Assembly (NCBI GenBank): GCA_029851415.1
Contig: CM056742.1
Span: 156,617,121-156,681,120, forward strand
Length of the DNA stretch: 64,000 nucleotides
Origin: Eretmocerus hayati
Taxonomy: Eukaryota > Arthropoda > Insecta > Hymenoptera > Aphelinidae
Reading direction: 5' to 3'
A program made the translations under genes and the position numbers. Below, piece after piece: positions 12,311-24,164 of the stretch (its first letter is position 1; every line of letters begins with the position of its first letter). Under the pieces are notes generated by a model. That model was not told where the DNA came from. It saw nothing but the letters and a program-made list of their open reading frames with translations, and searched no databases.

Positions 12311-12979
12311 CATAGGGAGGTTGAGATCTTTTAAAAAACGATCAACATAGTTGCACACTAATAAAATACACGTCAGTGGATTGCTATGAAGTGAATTTCA
12401 AGTCCTAGAAACTTACGGAGCTTGGAGTATGGAAAATCCCACTTTCGGCGGAATTACTCATACAGAAGAGTGAACAAGATTAAATCTCAGAGGCGGAACA
12501 GACAGAATCAATTCACGAAACTGCTTAGGAGGATCGAGACCCTCGATTGTGTTATATAAAAGAACAAACATCGCATTTGGATCCTCCCGCGCATTAATCA
12601 TTCGAGAAAAACTATCCCGTTGCATAAGACCCTTCTCAAGAGGATGAAGCCCTGGCCAGATGAAATCTCTGCTTGGTCCTGGTACCTTTCGCCCGGTCTT
12701 TTCAGAGAAAAAAAGTGAAATATGCGCAACCGAAAAGAAGAGTGCAAGAAACAAGATGAGTGGGTCCAAACAAGAAGCAGAACCCACGAGACCAACGCAT
12801 GTATCGTTTTCGATGCTGCGGATCGGATCAGGACGCGCGTGCAGGGTGCAATGACTTCTGCAACCCGAATCTTGGGATGGCGTGGCGACGCTGGCACGCC
12901 CGATTATCTTGCTGAAGATGCAGGCAGCACTAATCTCTTATGACCAAGTCACGCAGAACGTGATTTAACCCTTTTTTGA
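12311..12979. other. Intergenic, GC-richer patch with only weak frames
   Basis: The interval 12450-12960 is more GC-rich than average and carries overlapping open frames on both strands. One minus-strand frame (12458-12787) begins with a hydrophobic stretch followed by KVPGP, superficially like a cytochrome P450 anchor and hinge, but the rest does not follow that family. No splice-consistent gene could be built. Confidence 0.25.
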
Positions 12980-13067
12980 TTAACGGGTCTCAATTACGTA
13001 TGCAAGGGTGGAAATGAAATTTCATCAAACGGTTAGTCAAAATCAGGGTGAGACTCAAACCCGTTAA
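12980..13067. repeat. Short inverted repeat with TTAACGGGT ends
   Basis: TTAACGGGTCTCA at 12980 is mirrored by TGAGACTCAAACCCGTTAA ending at 13067, enclosing a smaller GAAATTTC palindrome. It is compatible with a very small hairpin element of about 88 bp. No target duplication was seen. Confidence 0.45.
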
Positions 13068-13704
13068 GAAATTCGTTTCATTTCTCAGAAAGCTCTGTAT
13101 CAATCTTTGATACAAATCGTAAAGATTGGTCTTGAGAAAATTTTTGTTATATTTGAAGTTTCAACCAGGAGCACTCTTGATCAAGTCGGTCGACTACGCT
13201 CATTTGATTCATGGGTTCAAGTTCTTCAAGATTTGGATAAGCCATGTGTTATCAGAACACGATCAAGTGTAAAGGTAACTCAGAAGCTCCACCCTCTCCT
13301 TCATCTTGCGAGAGACAGACAGTTTACACTGCTGCATTTGTAATTTGTAATCCAGCATTATTATTGCCTTACTCGCTATCACTCGTTCGGCTTGTGAATA
13401 TTCTTGATAAGTGTTCCCTGAAATACCTTTGTGGTTCAATGATGGTTGTAAAATAATGATTGATGACACAGTCTGACAAGAGAAAAAAAGCACCATTTCC
13501 CAGAGACCGGACGTACATACTCCCATTTGAAATTATGCGCTGAGTACAAAAATGATGTCAGTTTTCCCCGAACAACCCCAAATTTTTGAGTAATTTGAGA
13601 ATATTTTTTTCGAAAGCTAGGCATCGCGTTTTTGAGCTAGGATTCGGAAAAAGATGGAAATCTTACGTCCACATGAACATTTCACAGATCTTTCATCCAA
13701 TGCT

Positions 13705-16700
13705 CAGAAACTCAAAGTCGTTCTCGTGTTCGAGAGTTCAGAGTAGTACTCGGGATCGAGAACTCAAAGTGACTTTCGTGATCGAGAGCTCAATGCGGGA
13801 CCCATGATTCAGAACTCGAAATGGTACTAGTGATTGGGAACTCAGAATGGCACTCATGATCAGGAACTTGGTGTAGCATTCGTGATCCAGGACCCAGAGT
13901 GACACTCGTGATCGGAGACTCAAGGTGACTTTAGTGACCGAGATCACAATGTGGCACTCGTGATCGGGAACTCAGGGTGGATTTTGTGTCCGGGAACTTA
14001 AACTGGCACTTGTGACTGAACGCTCAAAGTAACACTTGTGTTCGGGAACTCGAAGTGGCTTTCGTGATCGAGAACTCAACATGGCACTAGTTATTGGGTT
14101 CTCGAAGAGGCACTCGTAATTATGAACTCGATGTGGCAAGCGCGATTGGGAACTCGGTGTAGCATTCGTGATCCAGGACCCAGAGTGGCACTCGTGATCG
14201 AGAAATCGAAGAGGCACTCGTGATTGGGAACTCGGTGTAAAATTCGTGATCCAGGACACAGAAAAGGTACTCGTGATCGGAGACTCGAAGTCATTTTAGT
14301 GACCAAGAACTCAAATGGCAATCGTGATCGGAAACACAATGTGGCACTCGTGACCGGGAACTTGAACTGGCACTTGCGGACGAACACTCAAAGTAGTACT
14401 CGTGTTCGGGAACTCGAAGTGGCTTTCGTGATCGAGAACTCAACATGGCACTAGTTATCGGGTTTTCAAAGTAGCACTCGTGATCGGGAATTCGAAGAGG
14501 CAATCGTAATTATGAACTCGATGTGGCAACCGTGATCGGGAACTCTTTGTAGCATTCGTGATTCCAGGACCCAGAGTGGCACTCGTGATCGAGAATTTGA
14601 AGAGGCACTCGTGATTGGGAACTCGGTGTAAAATTCGTGATCCAGGACACAGAAAAGGTACTCGTGATCGGGAACTCGGGGTGGATTTCGTGTTCGGGAA
14701 CTTAAACTGGCACTTGTGACTGAACGCTCAAAGTAACACTCGTGTTCGGGAACTCGAAGTGGCTTTCGTGATCGAGAACTCAACATGGCACTAGTTATCG
14801 GGTTCTCAAAGTGGCACTCGTGATGGGTAATTCGAAGAGGCACTCGTAATTATGGACTCGATGTGGCAACCGTGCCCGGGAACTCGGTGTAGCATTCGTG
14901 ATTCCAAGACCCAGAGTGGCACTCGTGATCGAGAAATCGAAGAGGCACTCGTGATTGGGAACTCGGTGTAAAATTCGTGATCCAGGACACAGAAAAGGTA
15001 CTCGTGATCGGGAACTCGGGGTGGATTTCGTGTTCGGGAACTTAAACTGGCACTTGTGACTGAACGCTCAAAGTAACACTCGTGTTCGGGAACTCGAAGT
15101 GGCTTTCGTGATCGAGAACTCAACATGGCACTAGTTATCGGGTTCTCAAAAAGGCAGTCGTGATGGGTAATTCGAAGAGGCACTCGTAATTATGGACTCG
15201 ATGTGGCAACCGTGCCCGGGAACTCGGTGTAGCATTCGTGATTCCAAGACCCAGAGTGGCACTCGTGATCGAGAAATCGAAGAGGCACTCGTGATTGGGA
15301 ACTCGGTGTAAAATTCGTGATCCAGGACACAGAAAAGGTACTCGTGATCGGAGACTCGGAGTCATTTTAGTGATCAAGAACTCAAATGGCAATCGTGATC
15401 GGAAACACAATGTGGCACTCGTGACCGGGAACTTGAACTGGCACTTGCGGACGAACACTCAAAGTAGTACTCGTGTTCGGGAACTCGAAGTGGCTTTCGT
15501 GATCGAGAACTCAACATGGCACTAGTTATCGGGTTTTCAAAGTAGCACTCGTGATCGGGAATTCGAAGAGGCAATCGTAATTATGAACTCGATGTGGCAA
15601 CCGTGATCGGGAACTCTTTGTAGCATTCGTGATTCCAGGACCCAGAGTGGCACTCGTGATCGAGAATTTGAAGAGGCACTCGTGATTGGGAACTCGGTGT
15701 AAAATTCGTGATCCAGGACACAGAAAAGGTACTCGTGATCGGGAACTCGGGGTGGATTTCGTGTTCGGGAACTTAAACTGGCACTTGTGACTGAACGCTC
15801 AAAGTAACACTCGTGTTCGGGAACTCGAAGTGGCTTTCGTGATCGAGAACTCAACATGGCACTAGTTATCGGGTTCTCAAAGTGGCACTCGTGATGGGTA
15901 ATTCGAAGAGGCACTCGTAATTATGGATCCGATGTGGCAACCGTGCCCGGGAACTCGGTGTAGCATTCGTGATTCCAAGACCCAGAGTGGCACTCGTGAT
16001 CGAGAAATCGAAGAGGCACTCGTGATTGGGAACTCGGTGTAAAATTCGTGATCCAGGACACAGAAAAGGTACTCGTGATCGGGAACTCGGGGTGGATTTC
16101 GTGTTCGGGAACTTAAACTGGCACTTGTGACTGAACGCTCAAAGTAACACTCGTGTTCGGGAACTCGAAGTGGCTTTCGTGATCGAGAACTCAACATGGC
16201 ACTAGTTATCGGGTTCTCAAAGTGGCACTCGTGATGGGTAATTCGAAGAGGCACTCGTAATTATGGACTCGATGTGGCAACCGTGCCCGGGAACTCGGTG
16301 TAGCATTCGTGATTCCAAGACCCAGAGTGGCACTCGTGATCGAGAAATCGAAGAGGCACTCGTGATTGGGAACTCGGTGTAAAATTCGTGATCCAGGACA
16401 CAGAAAAGGTACTCGTGATCGGAGACTCGGAGTCATTTTAGTGACCAAGAACTCAAATGGCAATCGTGATCGGAAACACAATGTGGCACTCGTGACCGGG
16501 AACTTGAACTGGCACTTGCGGACGAACACTCAAAGTAGTACTCGTGTTCGGGAACTCGAAGTGGCTTTCGTGATCGAGAACTCAACATGGCACTAGTTAT
16601 CGGGTTTTCAAAGTAGCACTCGTGATCGGGAATTCGAAGAGGCAATCGTAATTATGAACTCGATGTGGCAACCGTGATCGGGAACTCTTTGTAGCATTCG

Positions 16701-17518
16701 TGATTCCAGGACCCAGAGTGGCACTCGTGATCGAGAATTTGAAGAGGCACTCGTGATTGGGAACTCGGTGTAAAATTCGTGATCCAGGACACAGAAAAGG
16801 TACTCGTGATCGGGAACTCGGGGTGGATTTCGTGTTCGGGAACTTAAACTGGCACTTGTGACTGAACGCTCAAAGTAACACTCGTGTTCGGGAACTCGAA
16901 GTGGCTTTCGTGATCGAGAACTCAACATGGCACTAGTTATCGGGTTCTCAAAGTGGCACTCGTGATGGGTAATTCGAAGAGGCACTCGTAATTATGGACT
17001 CGATGTGGCAACCGTGCCCGGGAACTCGGTGTAGCATTCGTGATTCCAAGACCCAGAGTGGCACTCGTAATCGAGAATTCGAAAAGGCACTCGTGATTGG
17101 GAACTCGGTGTAACATTCGTGATCCAGGACACAGAAAAGGTACTCGTGATCGGAGACTCAAAGTCATTTTAGTGACCAAGAACTCAAATGGCCATCGTGA
17201 TCGGAAACACAATGTGGCACTCGTGATCGGGAACTTGAACTGGCAGTTGCGGACGAACACTCAAAGTAGTACTCGTGTTCGGGAAGTTCAAGTGGCTTTC
17301 GTGATCGAGAACTCAACATGGCACTCGTGATCGGGAGTTCGAAGAGGCACTCGTAATTGTGAACTCGATGTGGCACTCGTGATCGAGATTTCAATGTAGC
17401 TTTCCGGATCGGGAACACAGAACCAGCACCCATGACCAAGAACTCATTAAGTGGCACGCGTGATCAAGAACTCAAGGAGGTGAACCTCATCCAGTGTACT
17501 ATGTGATCAGGAAACTCA
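13705..17518 (+). repeat. Minisatellite: 27-bp monomers in 1071-bp higher-order units
   Basis: About 3.8 kb is built from a degenerate monomer of about 27 bp, typified by GGCACTCGTGATCGGGAACT plus a few bases. Monomers diverge from one another but recur in fixed order: landmarks at 14224, 15295 and 16366, and at 14466, 15537 and 16608, are each exactly 1071 bp apart, and a final copy follows 731 bp later (17097) because one 340-bp subunit is missing. Each higher-order unit therefore contains two closely similar 340-bp blocks plus a block of about 391 bp. Higher-order copies are nearly identical, implying recent amplification or gene conversion. Since 27 is a multiple of three, long open frames on the minus strand (up to 125 codons) arise automatically and are not evidence of protein. 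Confidence 0.95.
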
Positions 17519-17630
17519 TTCTGAGTTCTCAATCAGAAAGGCCACTTTGGTGTCTCGATCACGTAAGCCATTGTGAGCTCTCGAACACAAGCGCGATTTC
17601 GAGTTCCTCATCACGAGCTTCACCCTCAAT
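17519..17630 (-). repeat. Inverted monomers at the right edge of the minisatellite
   Basis: After the last plus-oriented monomer the same motif continues in reverse complement: GAGTTCTCAATCAG, TCTCGATCACG, CTCTCGAACACAA and GAGTTCCTCATCACGAG are complements of the monomer. The join is a small palindrome, AACTCATTCTGAGTTC, at about 17512-17527. These monomers are more diverged than those in the main block. Confidence 0.75.
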
Positions 17631-18931
17631 CCGGATCAGAATCACAACCCTAAATAGAAATTCTCAAAAGTCTATCTATGGATGTACAATTTCCCCTTTT
17701 TCGGTCCTAAGATCAGATATTCGATACCTGGCTCGTAAAACAATTTCCCCGATTTTTCCGAAAATTTCTGAGTATAGATAGATAGGAATAAATTCATTGA
17801 AATCTTGGGGTAGGATCCCGTCTAGCTCTGGTGGACAAATTACACTGATAATTAACAAAAATATTTGCTTAACAATCGGTGGAAGTAGCAATGAAATAAT
17901 ATCGTTGGTGGCGTTGTTAGCAAGATGTACAGGAGCTGATACAGATCCAATATAGAGAGAGTAACGTGCAGCGTTGAGTGGAACACCAAATTACGAAGAA
18001 AGTGTACTTTCGAAGAGCGGGGAAACAAGCGGCACATTGAGGGCATAAGCTTTGCTGCACTCAATTTTATCCTTATTGAGTAAGTACTGAAAGATCTTAG
18101 CTTTGAAGGTATTGATCGATGTAGGGTGAGAATCAAAGAAAACGAGCTTATTTAGAAGTTTAGAGGTAACTATTGTGAACAATTTGTTGCGAGCTTTAGA
18201 CCTGGGTGTCTAGAATATAAAAGGATCAGATGATTTCAGAGAGTATGCTTGCTCTTTGGATCTGAGATCAAACAGGAAAAGCATTTGCTTGCTCCACGTG
18301 TGGATGAGATATTGAATGCTAAACATCCAACGTGGTAACATCTGCTGCGTTTGGCTAAGAGCTACTCAAGTGAAGAACGGTACGGGCTCACGTGATCTCG
18401 CCAGGGGATGTTACCAAATGTAAATCGTACACACGAGTTTTTTAGCCGTTGGAGTTGCTGCTTCTGACTTTTTTTCAGATGATAATAAGCGATGAAAGCA
18501 TAGTCTAGATAGGGGAGTGCTAAGCTTTGAACTAGGTTCATTTTGAGTAGGTGCGAAAGAGCATATCAATAAACTCTCAGAGTCCGGATAGTAGCGTGAA
18601 CGCAGCAGGAGATCGAATGGTCAATTCGATCAAGCCAGGTCATGGCAATCCCAGTCTAGATCAGGGGTGTCCGGGGAAAACTGACATTATTTTCGGATTC
18701 ATCAGCGAACGGTTTCACGTACAATCAAAGTGCCAAGTATCATTCTACACGTGTTTTGTGATCATTCCCCATACTTTCGACTCCAAACTTTTCGGTCTCC
18801 TGAGCAATGCGCCAATGTCCGAATTCTTGTTCACTAACGTCACGAGAGCTTTTTGATGTGTATAATCGAATAATTCTTTGGCCGATGTTCAAAAATAAGA
18901 TCTCTTGGACATCAGCAAAGATTCGCAAAAC
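17631..18931. other. Intergenic, nothing recognised
   Basis: Open frames of 60-100 codons occur on both strands but show no splice sites, signal sequences or domain motifs that set them apart from chance. A GC-richer stretch at 18590-18680 was inspected without result. Confidence 0.4.
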
Positions 18932-19384
18932 TTAAAGACGATTTTTTAAACTCATCAAATCACTGCAATATGAGCAATTCAGGTCTCCGCGTTCATCAGA
19001 AGTTACGCCTCTATAGTAAAAAAACTCCAATGTAACGATCTCATCGAGCATTGACGACTTCATCTCGGCGCCGTACCGACCATCAGTCAGGATGAGCAGA
19101 TCAAGCCGTCTATTGGACAAGAATCCAGCGTCTCCGCAGCAAAGAAAAATAAGGAGACCGAGCATGAATGTTATTTCGTTTTGCTTCACACTGTGGTAGA
19201 GAGAAGTCCTTGCCAGGAATTCTGCGGGGTCCATCGAACGATAATAATCTCTATATAGAACCAAGAGAGTGAGTGCCCGGCGCGTCGGCGTGAAAGCTCG
19301 AGGTTTTGCTGGATTTTGTACAATACTCTGCGGCTCAGCACACAGATAAGAGGCTGCTCCAAAGTGCGAAACGGGCGTCGGCAA
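18932..19384 (-). CDS. Hypothetical ORF, weak gene candidate
   Basis: An open frame of 150 codons ends at 18932. The 5' codon is TTG; in-frame ATGs lie at 19232-19234 and 19163-19165. From the second ATG the product would be about 77 residues, starting MLGLLIFLCCGDAG, which could act as a short signal peptide, followed by FLSNRRLDLLILTDGRYG and a CSYC pair near the C-terminus. A TATA-like CTATATAGAG lies about 20 bases upstream of the first of these ATGs. Codon choice is mixed and GC is locally raised. No family is recognised, there is no intron evidence, and a frame this long is only marginally unlikely by chance in 64 kb. Confidence 0.2.
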   Translation of the reverse strand: MPTPVSHFGAASYLCAEPQSIVQNPAKPRAFTPTRRALTLLVLYRDYYRSMDPAEFLARTSLYHSVKQNEITFMLGLLIFLCCGDAGFLSNRRLDLLILTDGRYGAEMKSSMLDEIVTLEFFYYRGVTSDERGDLNCSYCSDLMSLKNRL

Positions 19385-19874
19385 TGAATGGGGTGCATCA
19401 GGCAGGCGCCATCAAGAAGCAAAAATGATAGGTATCGCTGTTGGTATTGCTGGGGCATTAAGTTCCCATTAACCGAGTGCGCGTCCGTTCCACGATATCA
19501 CACGGATTTCTATTTATAAACCAGCAGGACCAGATCTTGCGGTCATGAAATACAAGAAGGATGCATCCGCGAGATGTGTGCTCGAGGGAATCAACCTCTC
19601 TCATGCACGACTAGCTACGGCGACATCGTATGCGCCACGAAGCATCCCTCGTCCTTTTTCTGATCATCGATACTCGTGCTATTGCTGCTTTTTCGTTATT
19701 TGAGTGGTGCGGACGTGATACGATGTCGTTGACGATGTGACCAAAGCTGGCGGCGACGACGACGTATAGACAACGTCCGGTCTGTTACCCGCGATCGTAT
19801 AATACTCACGGGCGTTCGCGACTTTTTGTAACCCTAGATATAAATAGCTCAACGGGTTGCCGATCATACTGAAC

Positions 19875-19911
19875 GATGAAGATGATGATCATCATCATCA
19901 TCATCATCTTC
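19875..19911. repeat. GAT/ATC trinucleotide microsatellite, palindromic
   Basis: GATGAAGATGATGATC is followed by repeated ATC units and TTCTC, so the run changes from GAT to its complement ATC and can fold on itself. Confidence 0.85.
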
Positions 19912-19916
19912 TCCGT

Positions 19917-22900
19917 TCGTCTTTGGCCGATTGCGTTTCTTTGCAGAAGCGTGCAATGCACACGGATATATATGTGCTGTGAGCGCACTTGCATTATACG
20001 TTTTGTTTTTAATTTCATACTGTAGAATATAACTGTGGCATGTGCATGCATGCCAGGATTATGATCACATCTCGAACGTATATGACGTGCAAGTTATTTT
20101 TAGACCAATTTTTATTTGAGTCGTTTAATTATATACTTTCGCGAGCGTTCATTGGGGAATTTAAGGCCGATACACATCACAACAGGAGGCTACTCACAGA
20201 TAGATGCCAATCAGAGGATGATTTCAAGAAAATCCATTTTACTTGCATATTACGTGAATACATATGGAGAACCCAATCAAAGCTTTATGGAAGTTATTTT
20301 TGAATCTGGTATAAGGTTGAGTATCTCAGAAATTGGCTCAGCAAAAATAGTATGAAGACTCGATGTACCGCAAAGAATCAAAACTTTATAGTGGTTGAAA
20401 TTCAGTTCAATCATGGAAAAAGGGTTACGGGCTGGTCTACGATCAGAAAATGGAACATTATTATCGGGTTGCCTAGACAAATCCTAGCACAAACTTCCAG
20501 GTTTTCTACTTTGGATCTATAATCGATAGTTTCAATTAGTCTATTGATACTCCCATCATGAGGCATTTTCAGGTTTTCCAGATCGGAGAACTTCACTTTT
20601 CCAGGTTCCTGTTCAGAATAGCTCGATATCAATACCGCAAGTTTTTCTCCGACCATTTATTCTTATTTCAAATTGTTGAAAATGAATTTTGAACAATTTT
20701 TAGAGTAGACTTTTCAGGGCTCACATTCCATTCTTGACGAAGAGCTATGCCACAAATCAAACACAATTGTTGAGAAAACTGTAAGGGAACCTGGAGAATC
20801 TCAAGTTTTAGCATTCACTTAGCTTCAATAAGAATAGAAAATGTTGTCAGGAAGCCTGAACGAGTTTTGAATGTGCAAAACTGTTTATAGTATAAGGCCA
20901 ATCATGACCGGACAGTTTTGAGGTTGATTGCAATTGGAAACTAATGAGGGTCACTTTGAGTTTTACCCCATCACAATTACTGACGCGCTCACCAATGTTG
21001 AGAAATTAATTCAATCAAAGTCAAGCTGAGTAGATTCCTGCCCATTACCTAGAAAATCATGGAGATTGGGAAGCACCTAATTTTCCGATAGTCGAAAAAT
21101 CAAGACAGATTGGGCAAAGAAGTAATGAATACCCTATTTGGAACGCTTCAAAGAAATCCTATTCTAGAAACGCACGGAATACCAATCAATCCCTAGACGA
21201 TCCTTAGCTCATTTCAAGAGCTCATCAACGGCAACATCCACTCTTGAAACCGCTCATGCGTTTGTAGATAGTAGCCACTAGATCTAAAAATAGACTGCAC
21301 CTTGCTGTCGACCAATACTCTGTGTACACGAGAAGATCACCTGGACGGACGGACGAGACGAGAAGAAAAGTATGATGTTCACGATATGTATAGAAGCCAA
21401 CCATCATACCCCTTTCCCGCGGAGATAGTAGACACATGGAAAAAAGTGGAGTGGGAAGCTGTTTTCACTATAAGAGGTAACCTCTTCTGAGACGTGTAGA
21501 CTATATGGCCTTTCTTGCATGCCACTATTTACGTTGAGATGCATGGGGTGGAGACAAAGCTACCGCGATAGGAGATGTGCACCATCTTCTAAGTAACTCA
21601 GACCTGTTGATAAGCCGTTTAAAATTCTGAACATGGCATTCTCCTTTCACCGTCAACAGCTAACTTGTCTAGAATGGCGTTTGATGGATACACCTCGTTG
21701 TCAAGTTCTTATTTAATGATGAAGATTTCTGCTTTAATTATTTGTCATGAATTAAAATTGGGGGAAAAGAATCTCAAGTATCCGGGGCTGAAGTCCGGTT
21801 ATTTTGAAGAGTTACTACCGAATTTGGGATGCAAAAAATTGTAATTTTACTACAGAAGCATGGTTTTTAGATGGGAAGATGATGTTTGAAAGTATTCCCA
21901 GGGCCTGACATTTGATTCTAATCTAAAATCAATTTTCCAAAATTATTGGTGGTCAAACATATCCTGGTATGAAAGAATGAGTTTCTGTAAGTGGGATGTC
22001 ATTGAAATTTCAAAACACTGAACTTGTACAAATAGAACTAGCATCAACAGAAATTCATCTCAAGATAAAGGGTTGGAGATAGTGACAAAGATCGACAGGA
22101 AGAGTCAAATTTGCGATCATAATTTGATGGTATCTCAATTCATAAAGAAATTGAGAAACCATATTCTATTTGCTTGATACGAACCAGCGCAACACTCCCT
22201 TCAAGAAGACGTATCATAATCGTACGCTAAGCTGGATCTTAATGTCCACTGAGCTGTCACAAGACTCATGTTCAGCATTGCAATAAAAAAGTTGTCAGGC
22301 GTTATAAATCAGACGCGTGTTAAAATCACGGTTTAATCATGTACCCGGTCTTCTTGAAAATATGATGGGTATATTTTGAGTAAGGAATCAAAAAAAGACT
22401 GTAATAGGAAGCGAGTGCCAACGCAGTCCTTTGGGAATGATCAGATTGAGCATGTAACTCTCATATAGCCAGTCTTTCTGGGGTGGGTTGTCATACTTGT
22501 TTTGCATTTACTGTGGATTGCCGTGAGCTCGAATTCTTCGTGATAAGGCATATGCACATGAGAACTATTTTAAGACTCTCACAGAGGGGATAAGTTATTT
22601 TTAATACATTCTCTTTATATTTATATCCGTAATTCTCTTCGAGAAGCTATTTATACACACACGATTAAACTTCGAATAATTTAAATATGTCGTTATCGAA
22701 CATCGACATTTCATGGCTTATCGATGTCGTTATCGATGTCGAAAAATGTCGAAGATCAATTGTCGTTATCGTATCGACCCTCACAAGGGTTGCAATACTA
22801 ACATGACTGATACTTTTGAAGTGATTGATAGGTAAGTACGCGGGTGAATAAAACGTACGATAATAAGAGTTTGAAAGAATTTTACAGCCTGCAGCATCAG

Positions 22901-23150
22901 TCCGAGTTATAGCTCGATGAGCGACGATACTCCTGGCCACATCACATCACGCAGTTGATGAGAGCAGTCGTGCCTTCTTTACGGTAAACAGGATAAAAAA
23001 TGTGTTCACTAGATGTAACTAGCGTTAGAACTATGGGCCAATGAAGTGCAATATAAGCGTGTAATAAAAAGGAGGAAATTCCTGTAGATCGATAGTTTCT
23101 TCTGCAAGAGCGAGGATCAATGCAACACTTGTATGCAGTACAGTAGGGAT
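19917..23150. other. Intergenic, nothing recognised
   Basis: AT-rich sequence with short unrelated frames. No repeat with mappable ends, RNA gene or splice-bounded exon was found. Confidence 0.4.
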
Positions 23151-23158
23151 AAATTTGA

Positions 23159-23165
23159 TATAAAT
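23159..23165 (+). promoter_or_regulatory. TATA-like box before the 23231 ORF
   Basis: TATAAAT lies about 30 bases before a plausible start near 23193 (TTTCAAA) and 72 bases before the first in-frame ATG. It supports the small ORF downstream only weakly, since TATA-like strings are common in AT-rich DNA. Confidence 0.25.
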
Positions 23166-23230
23166 ATTTTGAGTACGAGTATGTGTCGTGATTTCAAATA
23201 GAATCCAGGAACCTTATCGTATCTCAATGG

Positions 23231-23548
23231 ATGCAAGACAAGATGTTAATCATCGTTCGAAATAGTATATTATTTTTTGCAATAGTAAGCGAAGTTCTAA
23301 TCAACACATTCGCTGCAGAGGCTAAAATCAGTGATCGTTCCCCAGGTACGGCGGGGCCCAACGGTAGGCCTCGCTTACTGTTATTTCCCATAAGGCCAAA
23401 ATGCTCAGCACTGGAAGAAAGAGGGCCCAGCGGCGGCCGCAGCGAACGTGTAAAATGCGCCTCTGATCATCAATTCGAAGACAAAGTTTCGGAGGGACGC
23501 CGCATTCAGAGGGATGGCGTGTTATATTTTGAAATTGTGCGTGAATGA
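23231..23548 (+). CDS. Candidate small secreted peptide, uncharacterised
   Basis: This 105-codon frame has in-frame ATGs at 23231 and 23243; the second gives a good signal peptide (MLIIVRNSILFFAIVSEVLI, then NTFAAEA). The predicted mature part is about 75 residues, strongly Arg-rich, with a Pro/Arg stretch (GPNGRPRLLLFPIRP) and two cysteines. An out-of-frame ATG at 23227 opens a 13-codon upstream frame. The coding patch is GC-rich compared with its flanks. Alternatively, CCAG|GTACGG at about 23344 could be a splice donor, making only the signal peptide and a few residues exon 1 of a longer gene. The Pro/Arg composition recalls proline-rich antimicrobial peptides, but there is no specific match. 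A transposon end lies 90 bp downstream. Confidence 0.3.
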   Translation: MQDKMLIIVRNSILFFAIVSEVLINTFAAEAKISDRSPGTAGPNGRPRLLLFPIRPKCSALEERGPSGGRSERVKCASDHQFEDKVSEGRRIQRDGVLYFEIVRE

Positions 23549-23637
23549 AAACCCATCAGAGCGAGAAGTTGATTTCACACTTTATATCCTACAGTGCGTA
23601 AATGTAAAACTGTGGCGAGAATTCATTTCCGCACTAC

Positions 23638-24164
23638 TTAAGGGAGTAACCTCGGTAGAAGATCCACCGATCAGATTTTGATCAAACTTGGCAGAGAGAT
23701 GTATTTGCGTGTCAATTGGACACAGTCAAAATTTCACGAGCATTGGCTACCCCTGAGTTAAACGATCAGCATAAACATTTTTAGAGGTTATACACGCTGT
23801 CTTATGGGGCATCGCGATGATTATTAGACTATAAAAGACTGACCGATCCATTTTTATTCAAATCTTGCTCACTTATATATATTAATACAAAGAACGTGTT
23901 CGAACCTTTTTTCAAGCTTTGGTTAGCTTGGAAAAAAGTTCTGATTAATTTTCAGCGTGAAGTCACGAATAAGTCACAGTTGAGACAAATTCGCCCATAA
24001 TCAGGGATTGATATTTCATGATTCGTGAGTCGGATGCTTATGCAAGTTTATGTGAGGGTGTATTGAGATCTGATTAACACATAAGACACACATGTAGGCA
24101 AATTTGTGAAACTTGAAAAAAGTCGATCAATTTGACTCGCGCGGTATCGAGGTTACTCCCTTAA
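23638..24164. mobile_element. piggyBac-like MITE flanked by TTAA
   Basis: TTAA at 23638-23641 is followed by GGGAGTAACCTCG, and the complement CGAGGTTACTCCC precedes TTAA at 24161-24164. A G/C-triplet terminal inverted repeat bounded by TTAA on both sides is the hallmark of piggyBac-type insertion. Inside the ends a second, looser inverted match (ATTTTGATCAA against a TTGATCGAC region) is present. At about 519 bp it is too short to encode a transposase, and no long frame is found, so it would depend on an enzyme supplied elsewhere. TTAA is itself a palindrome, so it could be part of the inverted repeat. Confidence 0.7.

Noticed and set aside
12458..12787. Minus-strand frame with hydrophobic start and KVPGP, resembling a cytochrome P450 N-terminus
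   Set aside because: No ATG in frame, and the sequence after the PGP does not follow the P450 pattern; no splice-compatible next exon found.
13738..17457. Series of 60-125-codon minus-strand frames with repeated SSRSR / PDHEC motifs
   Set aside because: They follow directly from a 27-bp repeat unit (multiple of three) and shift with the higher-order structure; no start, signal or splice evidence.
13705..17518. CRISPR-like regularly spaced repeats
   Set aside because: Monomers are contiguous and degenerate with no unique spacers, and the window is eukaryotic.
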